This document shows positions 24,854 through 39,000 of a DNA stretch of 64,000 bases, piece by piece. Numbering within the stretch: position 1 is the first letter of the stretch; the number at the start of each line of letters is the position of its first letter. The translations under genes were made by a program, and so were the position numbers. The notes under the pieces were generated by a model. The model was not told the origin of the DNA. It saw only the letters and a program-made list of their open reading frames with translations, and ran no database searches. This DNA comes from Pachyseris speciosa (Eukaryota; Cnidaria; Anthozoa; Scleractinia; Pachyseridae): contig JAEMWC010000196.1 of NCBI GenBank assembly GCA_016490735.1, positions 943,501 to 1,007,500 of the forward strand. Direction: 5' to 3'.

Positions 24854-26480
24854 CCCAGTAGAGAGCTTGCTCGCAGGCTATAAGCTGTAACTAATATAAC
24901 ACCAGAGTTCAACCTATGTGAAAGTAAAGGCAATATTTCTGACTCGTTTCGTATGGAGCTGGACTCGGAATATTTAACAGTGGCACTGGAGGAGAAAAAT
25001 CAGGACTGTGTAATGTTCCCAAGCCAGACGGGGAATGTGCAGTTGTATGGATGTTGAAATTTTATTAAGCATTAAATTCAAAAACAACGTCGATATTGTT
25101 TTCTTTTACATCTCATTACGCGATCAAACAATCAACTTTTAAATTGCTCTGAAAGGAATTTGGTGTTTGAGTCTCATAAATGGGGCTCTGTGGGTTTCTG
25201 AGGACTCCATTCAGCAGGGCCTGCGGAGCAAGTTTGCAAGTGGGGGGGATCACGGGGTTCGGGGGCATGCTCCTCCAGAAAATTTGTAAATTAAAGTCCT
25301 TTGAAATGGCTAGAAATGCATTAAAAACTAACATTGTGTGGTTAAACTTATATACTTTCAGCTACAAAAAGCGGGGTTTTAAAACAAGAATTTAATTACC
25401 TGTTCATTTAAATAATCATAACTGGGAATTAGTAACGTATCCACAAAGCTCAACTCAGCATACTGTTACCCTCGAGACATTGTACTGTTGAAAAGTGGGA
25501 AGGGGGGGGGGGGACATCCTCATCAAATAGGGAACTTAAGCAACGACGACGGCAAACGGAAACCATAACGAAAACGATATTTTAGAACATAACGTCTAGC
25601 CTTTTTAACTCTTTACAGATTATCTCGTCTTGATCAACTTTAAAAATGTGGGCAAACCATCCAGAAAGTAAATTAGCAGAGCCTGTAGAAGCAAGATTGA
25701 GCAGGATAATTGCTTTATTATTCGTCAAACTGCTCCAAAAGTACAGTCAACAGAGATTGTTGCTGAAAAGCTGGAAACGGTCCGCTATTTTTCTCGGCGA
25801 CACACAAAATGACGTATATCGCAGGATATCTGTTGAGTGCGCACGTCGGATCGTTTGGATAGACAGAAGATGACAAACATGTCATTTTTCAGCATAGCGT
25901 AGCGTTGCTCTGTGAAGCAGAATTAACAAGAGCAAAGCTACGGGCCTTGAAAACACCGAAAAATGACACGTCAACCCAAACGACCCCACAGTCCTTCACT
26001 AGTACCAGTCTCCTCCTCGTTTTTGGAGTGGGCAATTTAAGTGTAGCAATAGCAACACAAAATGTTTGGAATCTTCACGCATTACGAGCCTATGTTTTTA
26101 TTCCCAAAACCTGTGAACGAGTTTGCAAAGAGCTTTCCAAGTTGTCTCCCACCAATAGGCAGAGTTAAAAAAAAAGCGCGAAATGGAGTATTTGTGTCGT
26201 GAAATAGAAAGTTCTGTCAATGACAAATATAATATACATCCTGCAAGATTTCGATTTTAGAGCCTTGATTACTTGATGAAATGTGAAATGAAAGTTAATC
26301 TGGAAAGCAGCCGTGGTTTTAGCTTGTTTACATGTTGTCCTATGGAATTTTTAAGATTCTCGAAGACCACATCATGGAAATTAAAAAAAATCTTAACACA
26401 AAAATTGACCAGTAAAACCTTGTGCAGTTAAATACCAGAAAAGTGAAATTTATGGAAATGATTCAGTTGTGTTAGATATA
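24854..26480. other. Gene-free stretch with dispersed repeats
   Basis: No gene recognised. A repeat related to the 22.0-22.25 kb poly-C repeat lies at about 25200-25510 in opposite orientation. A second dispersed repeat begins near 25530 (gggaacttaagcaacgacga). Confidence 0.4.
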
Positions 26481-26861
26481 CCGTATTTCCTCGAATAAGC
26501 GCCCGGGCGGTTATTTAAGATTTCGGCCAAACAGAAGAGAGTGCGCTTATTCGAAGGACGGCGCTTAATCGAGGGGGGCGCTTATTAAGTTTTTCTTAAA
26601 ACGATCTGTAACTAATAGACATAAAAAGGGCTCTGCAAGCGCAAGGAGATAGAAATGGTTCTCTTACATGCACTGATGTCGGTGTAGTTAAAGCTTAAAC
26701 GATTATAAATAAAGCCGGACAATGGAAACAACAGGTTTTCCTTGTATCCCTACTATTTAAGAAAGTGAGGGGGAGGGGAGGGGGGCGCTTATTCGAGGGG
26801 GGGGTGGGCGCTTATTTGCTATTTTGGCCGGGAGGGTGGGCGCTTATTCGAGGAAATATGG
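26481..26861. mobile_element. MITE with TIR CCGTATTTCCTCGAATAAGCGCCC, TA target (381 bp)
   Basis: ccgtatttcctcgaataagc is inverted at the right as gcttattcgaggaaatatgg, with TA on each side. Shorter internal copies of gcgcttattcga occur at about 26552, 26790 and 26805. Non-coding. Confidence 0.75.
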
Positions 26862-28195
26862 TAACAACATTGCATTTTCTGCCATGTTTCAACCTCATCA
26901 AAGTAGCGGGAAACAACCTTGGAATGCTCATCGCAGACTGATTCGAACATTTACAAGTACACTTGAAACCTATGAAACCCTGCTTATATGTAGTGTTTTT
27001 ATCTTATCTAACGTCATTGTTAATTCTTCATAAATACATGTAGTTTATGACAATTAAGTATCATTTTCGGATAAATAATTTACCACTGATACTGTTGGTC
27101 CTATTTTCCGACCAGCAAATTCGCTAACTAATTTGAACATCCCTTTTACATGTACATATTCGTTCGCTTACGAACTCAACCATTATATTTCTCCGTTGTT
27201 CCCTCTAAATAAATTGAAGTATTAAAAAGAAGTATTAAATAACGAAATTCTTCCTTCCTTCAAATACAATATGAAATAAGACGTCTTTCAGTATCTTACA
27301 GACAAAACGTTTTTGTTGAAAAACAATACATGCAAGTAATTTTTTTCCGTTAACTTGAAATAAGATGCTTATTTTGTCGTTCAAAATGGCGTATACCTTA
27401 AAATAAAATTCTTTGATTAAAGAATAAAATTACACCAAAATACCACCATAAATAGAATTTACTGTTTTAAATAGGTTACGAGGTTTTCAGCGATGCGCAA
27501 ATTGTCAAAAATCTAAACATTTCTTTTGTAATAGCCCATTTTACAGTTGTGTTCAGTGGAAGCGAGGCTTGAGGTGACCTTGTTTTGTTAAAACTTCTCT
27601 GTCTTTCTCATGGAAGTATGGAGTAGTTAACATAAGAACAACATGATTTACACGAGAAAAGCAGTGAGGTCTGTATCAAAACAAGGGGTGCTTACCATTA
27701 CACGATCCATCCGGGTGGAAAAAAATTTTAGGTGAAAATATTCAGTGCTGCAGCTTGTCCAAACGCAAAATGGACAAATCACAAAATCTACTGGTGCCAA
27801 CTGGAAAGCTCAAAAAGAAAAGAAAAAGCGCGTTGAATAAGCCGATGACTATAATTTTTGAAACGTTCCAAATGGAATGGTATGTACCATTTCATCTTCC
27901 AACCGGAATTTCCGAGATTTCCGTGTAAATGGTAAGAGGCCAAGGTCACCGTCAGCCTTGTTCCCATTCATAGGCCAGGTCACTTAGCTTGCAGTTGTAA
28001 ACTGGGCCATTTAACACAGCCTGTTGAAATTCTCTCTTCTCATCAACGCCATTGAGAACCTACAAGTGGACGAGTGTTGTCCCGTTCTTACACGTCTTTT
28101 CTGCAATCTGTACACCACTTCATGGAAAACAACCACGGCCGTGTGATTCAATAAAAGCACCACACGGGGAAATGAAATTGATATCAACCGGCATG
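26862..28195. other. Gene-free stretch; 3' flank of NEK9
   Basis: No coding sequence recognised. The part just below 28196 would hold the 3' UTR of the minus-strand NEK9 gene, but I could not place a convincing polyadenylation signal. Confidence 0.4.
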
Positions 28196-31100
28196 TCAAA
28201 CTTCCCACGTGTCATCTGAAGAGTCTGTCGAGAGGCGTGCTTCAGCTGACTCCTGAGCACTGCTACCGCTTCCACCCTCCTTATAATTGCAAGAGAACAT
28301 ACAACTTAACGTCACTGCACTTGTTTACACGTAAAGCCGAATTACGATCGCAATAGTGGAACTTGAATTACTGTTTGTTATGAGCAACGTCACTCTTCAA
28401 AATACGAAAAACATGATGAAAATACAGTCTAATTTCGAGTCTACAAGAACATAAAAATCATCCATTCTGGCGATCAGACGAAAAAGAATAACCCACCTCA
28501 GAAATTGTGGGTAGCCAGAAGATTGCTCGGTGATTTCATAACCTGATACTAAACCCGAGAGAGACTCGGGTTATCAAAGTTGCGCAGACCCTTAAGGACC
28601 TGCATCAGCAGGTGTCCGAAATACAGAGCGGTTTTCGATGAATAGTCGAGAGAAATTTGCGTTTGTTTTGGTTCTACTTTGCTGCGCTGATTGGTTAGTA
28701 AAACTCGCGCCACTCAGTCTCAACCAATCAGAAAAAGACGCACGCATTTTCACGCGCTTGGCACCGGTTTCATCGAGGCCGACAAATCACGTTTCTTTGC
28801 ATTAGCATACCTTTTGAAATCCGAAGGTAAGCGACGAAACTTGCTGACAATCTTTGTGCCAAGAGTCAATCAACTCCCAAAACTTCTTCTGGTTGGCAAC
28901 GAAGTTATTGTTCTGAATAAAAGCAATAACAGCGGAGAGTTTAAAAGGAAGAGAAGAGGTTTGAAGGGACAGCAAATTGCCCTGTCAACCATCCATTTCC
29001 AATAACCCATATAAAACATGAACCTGAAGTCACAGACAGCAACTCCCAGCTGAGTAACAAACATAAACATATTCTTCTGTCAATACATCGTGACACGAAG
29101 AGCATAATTATAGCAGAGATGAAACTCCAGTCTATAGTGTGGATAAAACGCCAAAATGGGGTCCCATGGTGCAAAATTAAGTCACCAAAGGTTATTAAAA
29201 TTTGAAGCACATTAACAACAACATCGTTATTAATTTAATACCTAAAAATTACAAAATGTTTGAGCCCGCAGGTAGCATAGTAGCTATTCGAGTCGGGCTC
29301 AGGAGAAAAAAGAGAAAAACGAATAAATACTAGTGTTTTGGTCATAATATCTAGTGCACCCTAGTGTTTAGAATAACAACATGTATAAGTGCAATGTTTT
29401 TCAAGATGGCGAAGTGGTGATAAATTACTCACTTAAGGTCGCGCTGGTTTTGCAACAAAATAAACGGTCATATTCGATGAAAATGGGGAGTTTTGGTCAC
29501 TTTACGGAGTGATTAAGTCTACATAACTGAGCATTTGGCAATAAAAATGGTTCATTTCAACCACAGCAAGGGATTAAGGAAAGTTGTAGGTTTTCAAAGC
29601 ACTGACAGTGTTTAGGACATATATACACGTCTTTGGCAGTTAAGGGGTTAAGGTAATTATTCCTCGGGCATTCTTTGCACAATTTGGAATTACTCAGAGT
29701 TTCTTGTCGCGGAATTTGTATTCATAGTATTTATGACAGATGTGGCAGCTCCTTGAGGTTAAGTGTAAATGCATATTTACCTCTTGTTGTAGAAGTTTCA
29801 CCTTTTTACTTTGTTGTGCTAACTTTTCTCGGAGCTAAACAGAGAAAAAATGGACAACAAAGCAATAACACGGTTCACGTGGAGACAAAGTTTTGAAATT
29901 ATACTTAACGGAGAGATCAAACATTAACTAGCTACCTTGGCGTTGTCCTGTTGAAGCTTTAGTAGAAGAGCTTTCATATCTTCCACGCCGCCTGAAATGG
30001 CATCAAGAGAACACAAAAAAAACAACGCCGATAATGCATTAACATAAAGATGAGCCCCCTCCACCACTACCCTGGAAAACTAGCCCTGCCTCCCTCCCCA
30101 CCCCACACCAAAACAGACTTCCTGAACCGCACTATTTGCTTTTCGTGACAGAACTGAACTTCATTAAGGAATAGTTCAGCAAAGCTTTATTCCTTTTCTT
30201 TTTCACCGGCGCTTCAGGTATTTTCCTTAGTTAACTGTTGCATGGCAGAGCAGCCGGGATATACATACCTCTTACTAACCGAGTTCGAGGTCCGTACTGT
30301 AGGTTACGGACCGAGTTTTTTCCTGTTGATTTATGGCCCAAGCGCGAAGCGCGCGGGTCATGAATTAATGGCAAAAAACGAGGATCCGTCATTTACAGTA
30401 CGGACCGAGAAAACGAGGTTAGTAAGATATTTATCATATCTCTGAGGTTAATCCGGCGCGCGGGAAAGAAACCTTGTTGAAGTCAAGCGTGCCGTACTGT
30501 AGAATACGGCCCGCCAAATTGACCAATCACAGCGCGCGTACTAAGTGAGAGATATAATAAAATACAGTAAAAACCCGCCTATAAGGACCTGGGTTTTAAG
30601 AACCTGTTAGGTTAAAATTTTCATTTTAAGCCCCCTCCACATAAGAACCTATTAAGGCTAAAATGTTAAGTTAGGTTCTTATCAGTGGAATTGTACTGTA
30701 TTTGTACCAAGATTTTCTTGGTATCAACTTTGAAATGGCATTTCAGAGAACTGACTATGAGTTTGTTTGAGCATATGTTCTGTTAAGGACATACCTGCAC
30801 TGTACTCCCTTTAGGCATTATGGTATAAATGATTTATATTGTATTATGAGATGATATTTATAATGTATTTAAATGAAATTCATATGAAAATGTAAGAACC
30901 TATTGCAAGAACCTTGGTAGCCTAAATTTGCTTTAAGTACCATTTATATAAGAACCTGTTTAGGCTAAATTAAAAAATCCAGGTTCTTATACGCGGGTTC
31001 AGTTTACTGTACTCACTTGGTTCAAGATCGCATTGCACCGCTACAGACGACACAGAAACTTCACTGAAACATGAAAACAATTTCAGAATTAAAAGTTAAC

Positions 31101-32571
31101 ATACGAATTACATCACAAATCAGTTCATCCGAATTCTGGAGTCTAATTTTGGCAATTCATAGAAGTGAGTTAATGGACAAATGACGTGTGAAAAAGGGAT
31201 TTGAAAGCCAAGGCTTCGCAGAGCAACTACGAAGAATTTTAATAAGGGGCTCAAAGGAACTTCTGAACGATTTTCCAAACGGCTTCCAAAGGTTACTAAA
31301 GGCTTATAAAGAAGCCCTGTTAGAGTAAATTCCGACAGGCGACACGGCTCTGAAACGGCGACATAAAGGAAATGAAATGACGACGAACGACAAGACCGCT
31401 CGGCCGGACCGTGAAATGGCGACAGCGACAAAAATAGAAGCAAAATGGGCAGCGACATTTACAGCTACTTGATGGCATTCAGGCAGAGGAGAATGTCCAG
31501 AATGAGTTTGTATTTTCAAAAAGTTAATCGTCCTTTCAGTCTTCTGTGTGGAAACACACTAAGTTACGACCCCTGAAAAAGTTACGACAACGCATTTTTT
31601 GTTGGAGAAACGACCTCAGAAACGTTTCTAACTTTCCGAAATTGCAACATCGACATCAGCGTCACTGCATGAAATTCCGACAGCGACATGCAGTCCCTCC
31701 GAAACTGCGACATGTAAAGGTTTGAAATTCAGACAGGGGACATAAAGACCCCCCCCCCCCCCCCAACTAGAAGGGCCTCTATAAAGGGTTTAGATGATGC
31801 TGGGCCAAACACTGACAGAGGAAATTATTTACTTGCTGCTCCTTGGCGTGGGCGATGCGTGACCATCAATTGGAATATACTCGGCATCACGGAGCTCCTG
31901 GAGAATAAATAAAACGAAAAAAAGTCCAGATGAGACGAATGCCAACTGAAACAGCTTGGAGAGAGTACTCAAGGAGCGCGAGATATGTCTTCAAGACACA
32001 TGTCTCAGAACGCTTTACCGTCAAATCTTATAAGAACGCGCTTGGCCTTGAAAATCAGTCAGCTGAAATCAGATCCCTTCTCGCCAAAACCAGGCATAAT
32101 ATGAGTGTGGTCGCAGCCAGGGTTCGCTACATCCCAAAATTGGAGACCTGACCGCCATTTCTACGCTGTCAACCGTGCCACAAAAAGTTCAAACCATTTT
32201 CAACTGTTATAGCAAACGAAGTATCTTACTTCCTACGACTAATTCTAAGAGTCACGGGCTTGAGTCTTGCAGCCCGATTTTGGGTAGATATATTGTCAGA
32301 ATACCAATCAGCCAATCCGGACAAACTCGTACAGGGTTCGGGCAGACGAGGAATTGCTGGGAAGGTCATTAGATCAAATCAAATGAAGAATGATCCTCGC
32401 AGTTGTGAACTCAATTTATGCAATTGCGAAAAGAAGCCTGAAAAAAAAAATTCAGGACTTCAACGGGGTTTGAGCCCGTGACCTCGCGATTACCGGTGCG
32501 ATGTTCTAACCAACTGAGCTATGAAACCACTGACGTTGGGAGCAGGTCAATTGTGGGTTGACAATCGACCT

Positions 32572-32612
<41 letters not shown>

Positions 32613-35600
32613 ATCGCACCGGTAATCGCGAGGTCACGGGCTCAAACCCCGTTGAAGTCCTGAATTTTTTTTTTCAGGCTTCTTTTCGCAATTGCATAAA
32701 TTGCGTTCATAACTGCGAGGATCATTCTTCATTTGATTTCATTTCCGCAGTTCACATATGATTCATTTCATATATCATTCAAGGTCATTAGCTTGCCAAA
32801 CTCTGCGTTCTAAACGCAGGCATACCAAGTTTGCGCACTTGTGCTACACTAACAATCAAACACATACATTTTTGAGCCAGCCAGGTAGGCTGCTCTCGGA
32901 ATTGGAAAGAGTTCGCCCAGAGGAAGGGCTTCTGTCAGAGCTGCGTGATCCTACAGATCCCATGGAAATGTACTCTGCCTGGTCAAGCTCCTGAGGGAAG
33001 GAAAAAAAACACGATCAGAGAGCAGCTGATAAATTATGAAATAAATAACCTTCAAATATACTGTCTCGTTTGCGTTATCATTTGCCGAGCTAAAAGAACA
33101 CGCACACAAAGCTTATCTATGAAATGAAACTCGCATGCGTTTCCAAAACGTTTGAGCATGCCTAAATTTGTTTTGATCAATTAAGATCAAACTCGTTCTC
33201 TGATAGAACGCCAGCTTGCACGCACTTAGTTCAACTCCCATTCCTTTCAGAATTTTCGAACGCTTTCAATCGTCCATTTTGTCATAAGAGGTGGTGACAA
33301 TTAGAAGACTCTCACTTCCATTTTTTTTAAGCCCTCGCACATCACTCAAAACATCAAGGATATATGCATATTGTATAGTAAGACGCTACATAGCTTGGGT
33401 GCAATAGTCCAGTTTCAAGTTCGCCTTGACCGCTGAATAATACTGAGAACGCATTTGTACAGGGTTAGCCTCGACCTAAAGAAAAATATTCATAAATTCC
33501 AGCGAGGAGATGACCTGTTTACAGCACTGTCTATTGTTTAATTTTCAGTTTGTTGCACCTTCCCGCCGGTATTTGTGAATATTTTACTTTAGGTCGAGGC
33601 TGACCCTGTGCAAATACGTTCTCAGTGCTTTTGTTCAGCGGTCATGGCGAACTCGAAAATGGACTATTTCCATGACATGAGCACTGAATATTGACTAACT
33701 AATGTTCACTTACATCTTGAAGCCAAGCTGGCGGCACGCTACTGTCACCCAGGCTCCTCGGGTCGGACCCAGACCCTGGAGCCCGGGGCGAACGACCGAC
33801 ACCAGAGTCCTTTGTCAAGTCACCATACAGGTGATTTCCATTGCCAGGTCCACTGTCGTGATTAATGTCCAGTCTCATTGGATCCGAGAACACAGAATCC
33901 GACCCATTGTTGTCACCTGCTGCTTGAGACAAAACGACAGCCATTTGGAAAAGCCCTCAATTGTAGATTAACAGAATTTCGCGGTTGCTTAGCTAAGTTG
34001 ATTTTGTTTTACTGCACTCTGTGATGAGTGTATAATCTGAATGCACAGTTTCTCAGTACCATCATTTAAACGTTTTCCCGCGCTGAGCGCCTAATAACAT
34101 CATCTGCTCCGAGTTCTCATTGGTTCACTGAGTTGTTAACGTTTGTCGCCACTTACCAGTGTAATTGCCCTGTCGTAATTTGGTACCGCACCTTCCACTA
34201 GAAAGGTTTGAAAACAAGCTGCCCACAGACCAAATCACAGACAGAGAAAGACCCCGGTGGACCAAAGTTTCGTGTGTAAGTCCCCGTATATGAATTTCTT
34301 TTCCACTGTTTTTATTTTTTAATTTAAAATCGAAAAATCTGTAAAGACTCTGTCATCACGTGTTTTCGTTGTTTTTCCTTGTTTTCTAAGTGTTACGTCA
34401 TTGTTTCGGTTTCGCTTACGGGCTTAAGATTTTCCGGTCAAAAGTTTCTGCAATATATTCCCAAAATGACTGCTATTTCCTTGTCAGTATTTATGTGTTT
34501 ATTTTGTTACCATAAGGGCTTATGCACTTGTCAAGCCTATTTGTGCACCGACATAAGAGCTTTTGGCTTTTGCACTTTTGCAGGACACAAACTGATACTT
34601 ACACGACTGTGATTCCAAAGATCGTCCTTGTGAGCCGCCGCGTTTGACAGCCCGTGAACTGAGGACACGTTCAGCCACGATTAACGAATTCCAGTGTTTA
34701 CAGGCCACACAGGACAGTACGTGCAGGGCGCCGAAAATCGGGCGCGGGACAGCTGTACACGGGATTCCACCCTTTGCACGGATGAGACTGTCTGTCAACA
34801 CGCCAAGCCGCCCATTGTCACCCCTCCCCCATGAGTAGATCTGATTACCTGAAGGGAAAGCACGATTAAAAATACGATAATCAAAAAAGAACACGCATGA
34901 AAAGATAAACGAATTTTGTTAGACAGTTTAACAATGTTTATTGTCGAAAAATTACAAAACTTGATAGAACGAAATGGATATTGGAAAATAAGAGCTAGAA
35001 AAACTTTTTTTCTAACAGCAGATGGAACAAGTTAATAGGCTCGTCAGTGCCGCGGTTATTTCTTAAGCGTCTAGGAGTATGACAAGCCCACAACTCGGAT
35101 GGAATGCTACGTAGGTCTGGGTTGCCCACATAGAATCTCGCCCAATATCCCACGTTGCTGTTATTTGGCTCGTCACACAATGCTACGTCCCCACTCTTCG
35201 TGGGAGAGAAATGATGAATGACGACCCAGATAATGGTTGCGTGGGAGATCGTATGTTCACAATACTCATTTATACATTTATACTAGAAAATGTTTCATGC
35301 TGCACCGTGTAATGGTCTAATACCTGTTGTGGCCACCACAGTGAAGTCATCTCCGCACGCCGCTTGTACAACTCGTTTACCAACCATTTCCCCTCCAACA
35401 ACACAAGGCCCCGCCCGGGGCTTGAAATCCCCCAGCCCCAGCTGTCCGAACTTGTTTGATCCCACTGTTATCAGACGACCGTACGCTGTAATAAAGTAGC
35501 AACATTTGAAGGTTACGAAAGTGCTTTATCTTAAAGGCAAAATCCCTCAAGGTTTAGTTATTGCGAATCCAGGCGGCGACTCCTCTTGTCGATAGTTTAT

Positions 35601-35972
35601 AAGGAGAAAAAAGACATTGATCTGTCTGCGCGGTAACAAAAGAATGGTGATGATCAAATCGTGATTTCTTCTAAACTTACCATCTATAACAGCAGAGTGG
35701 GATCTCCCAGCTGAAACGGAAGTTATGCTGTACCTAGAAACGAACCAATCAATCAATCTTAAATCTTTAATTACCTTCAATGAGTTTAGCTTTAAGATAA
35801 CATCCGCATCTACTTGTAGTTTTAGAAAAGATGACTTGTATATACTTAACGTCATGTCCATATTTCACATCTGTAAATATTTCTTGTTTTTAGTTTCTTA
35901 TAGTCATAAGTTAGCTGTAAACGATCCCACAAGCTCATGTAACTTTGACACTTTTCGTTTTAAAATAAAGGC

Positions 35973-36026
<54 letters not shown>

Positions 36027-39000
36027 GCTTGACAAAACAGCTGATGAAGTAACAACACAGTAAGAACCTCCATTACTTATCAATTCTTTATGGAAGCACA
36101 GTCTTACGTTAGCTGACCAGCGATACTCAAGCCGATTTGACAGTTGACAGCAGACGAGGGGTTGTTAAAGATGACACAGAACTGAAACTAAGAACCTGAT
36201 AACTTGTGTCGTTTTTCATCTTCGAGAGAAAAATTACAGCTTTCAGTAATTACTAGCTGGCAAGTAATATTCATCATTTACGTTTGGGCAGACCAAGCGT
36301 CTTTCAAATGCCAGCGATAAAGATCCTGCTCATTTTTCAACACGCGAGCCGTTAAGTAAAACTACCTACAAGCTGACTGGCTCTCGTGCGAACATCGTAG
36401 TAAGAGAAAGACACGGAATTAGAATGCCATGCTCCTCCCCAAGTAATGGGTTACTTGGCTGTCACAACTGAGATAACTGATGCTGAATCAGTTCCCTTCC
36501 GTTCACACGGCTGAGCTTTCAGAGCTTTCCTTGAAAATGTAAACTTGACAATCCGTTATCATGTTTCGTCAACACCAGTGCGCTACAACAGCCCAAATTT
36601 AAGTAACTTATTTAATTACTCACTTGTTCAGAGGCATGACAGGTTTGGGGCTGGTGAGGTATGGAAAATGTCCTGTGGTAGACTGAAAATGAAACGGCAC
36701 AGTATTGCAAAAAATGCCACACAAAAAGAAACATGATATGTAGGTATATTAGCCCTCACGGAAGTAGACTGCAACTGCTAATTTCGGCGATAGATGTGGG
36801 GCGAGCGAAAGACACGCGCGCACGAAGTTGCGAGGAGACGAAGGGAGCGCCAAATCTCGCGTCTCCTCGCAACTTCGCGCGCACGCGTCTTTCGCCCGCC
36901 TCACAATCCATCGCCGAAATTAGAGACTACTCGCAGTCTATCAAGGAAGCCTGTTTCATATTTGGAGCGAGCGCGCGAAAACAAGCGAACAAAATTTAGC
37001 AGGGCTGGGGAAGGGGGGGGGGGGGGGAAGATCTCCCTCGTCTTCACTCGCCCAAAATATCTGAGAGCCTGGAACAAGCTACCCTAACGGATATTTAATG
37101 ATCAACCGAAACATGCCCAAGACTGTTTGACTTTGAGTAATTTAAGCCTCCAAGAGGACATTAGCAGAAACAACGATAAAAATATAATAAAAATAAAAAC
37201 CATACAGTCAGGCTTTCAAAAAAAAAAAAGTGAGAAGCTCGACTTATTTCCGTTTTGGAGTCATCAGTCGTTTCAACAACACACCACACACACTAAGTTA
37301 CAAACCTTAATTTGTCTTTTCCTTAGTGATTGTGGTGTATCGATCCCGAGCTGGTTCTCATCATTGTTTCCAAACCCTAGCAGACGCCCAGTTGAAGTCA
37401 GCAAGAAAGTAAAATCAGAACCACAGCATACAGACGCTATTTTACACTGTAGAGGAACATCAACCTAGAACGAAATGGCACAGTAAAGTTCTTCTCCCAT
37501 TTATGTTGTCATACATTTCGATCATCGCCAGAAAACAGTTCACTCACTTCATAACGCGACGGCTTGGCATTTTATAAGTCCTTCTTACCGGCACATTAAG
37601 GGCCTGATCACATGGCGAATTTAGGCCATCCCACCTCACACTCTTCCCACCCCACCCTTAACCCCACCTGCCTCTTCACTCTACGAGGCCCAGTTCCTTC
37701 TCGGCTCCTCCAATACACCATTTTGCTAATGACAAGATTAATGCTGCGGCACATTCTGTTGATAGTGACATATTTACGCAGTGATTCATCTACCTGCCCG
37801 TTGAAAGCGGTTTATGCCTCGATTGAAACAACAATAGGAACTGTTTAAAAAGGAAATAGCGGCAGCATCGGCAGCGGCTATCGCACCGGATCGAGCATCG
37901 CTTGAAGGAAAGTAATTGGAGAGCGCTGTTACTCCAAAACGAAAATCGCTCCTCCGTTCTTAATAATTTTAAAAGCACAGGTAATGCCCTGCGTTTAAAA
38001 TTACACATGTAAATACGAAAGTGAAACTGGGAGCTTTATCGCGCAATTATAAAATCAAACGTAAATTTCACTGATGTTAACATCGAAAAACACCGGCATA
38101 CCGAGCGCCCAAATAACTAATAGGTAACGCAATGTTTCTCGTATTTCTACATTTCTGCTTAGCAAAAGCGAGCATATTCTAACATTTTGATCGAAAATAA
38201 AAAACACATTTCAATAAAGCCTGGTTTTCATATGTCGGGAAAATCCCAGACGGACGGGATTTCACTATTCCCGACCGTCCCAGATTTATGCTGAGATAAC
38301 GATCACCGCAGAAATCTGGGACGCATCGGCAAAATAGAACCTCCCATTTTCCGATTTGTCCCCGACCATCCCAGACGATTGTCCCCGACCATCCCAGACG
38401 ATCGGGGATGTCTACGATCTCCAGTTTTCATTAATCGGCATAATCTGGGACAAGGAAACAGTGAAATCCCCGACCGTCTGGGATTTTCCCGACATATGAA
38501 AACGAGGCTTTAACGAGGATGAACAACGAACTTGTGTTTACATTGCGGCTAGACGCGATGGCGCCACTCAAAAGTATTTTTAGATATGCGCTATTTTCGT
38601 TACGAATAATCATTTACACCGCTCAAAACGGCTTCGCAAATGCAGCTTTATTTGTGTCTAAAGTTTTCATCGTTCTGTTGGAAAATCTTTTGCTTTGAAC
38701 GGCTGATATATATTTTTCCACAGATCGCAAATCGGAGCCGTCTCACCCAGAGGAACGTGGCGAAGTGATGCGTGTGAAATGAGCAGTTCGCCGTTCGATC
38801 GAACATTTCTTCTGCTTGTCTAGCCGTCGCTTATTTGTTCGCTTGCCGTAAGAAACGTTTTCGCGTGAGAGATCGCAATATTAGCAAGAATTCGACCCAC
38901 ATTGTTTACTGCGAACTAAGCTCGACGTACGTGTTGCACATGCCGACACGCTGTTTGGAAAATATCTGCATTCGTATTCCCAGTTGCGTGTGCGATGAGC

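Larger units (their letters stand above)
32376..32739. repeat. Near-perfect palindrome with a tRNA-like sequence in each arm
   Basis: Arms 32376-32554 and 32561-32739 are inverted copies, with a 6-base centre (gggttg) and about five mismatches over 178 bp. Each arm carries a tRNA-like sequence followed by tgaatttttttt and caggcttcttttcgcaattg. It lies in the NEK9 intron between the exons ending at 32868 and starting at 31897. The tail words suggest a tRNA-derived SINE duplicated head to head. Confidence 0.9.

Noticed and set aside
28691..29005. 104-codon plus-strand frame opposite NEK9
   Set aside because: Starts at TTG, no motif, and lies in a NEK9 intron without splice-site support.
34520..34894. 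NEK9 exon as a single 124-codon open frame
   Set aside because: Only 34848-34603 is exon; both ends of the frame run into introns (acceptor at 34849-34850, GTAAGT donor below 34603).
35977..36025. Possible CRISPR-like or structured repeat
   Set aside because: It is a simple CAAT microsatellite without spacers.
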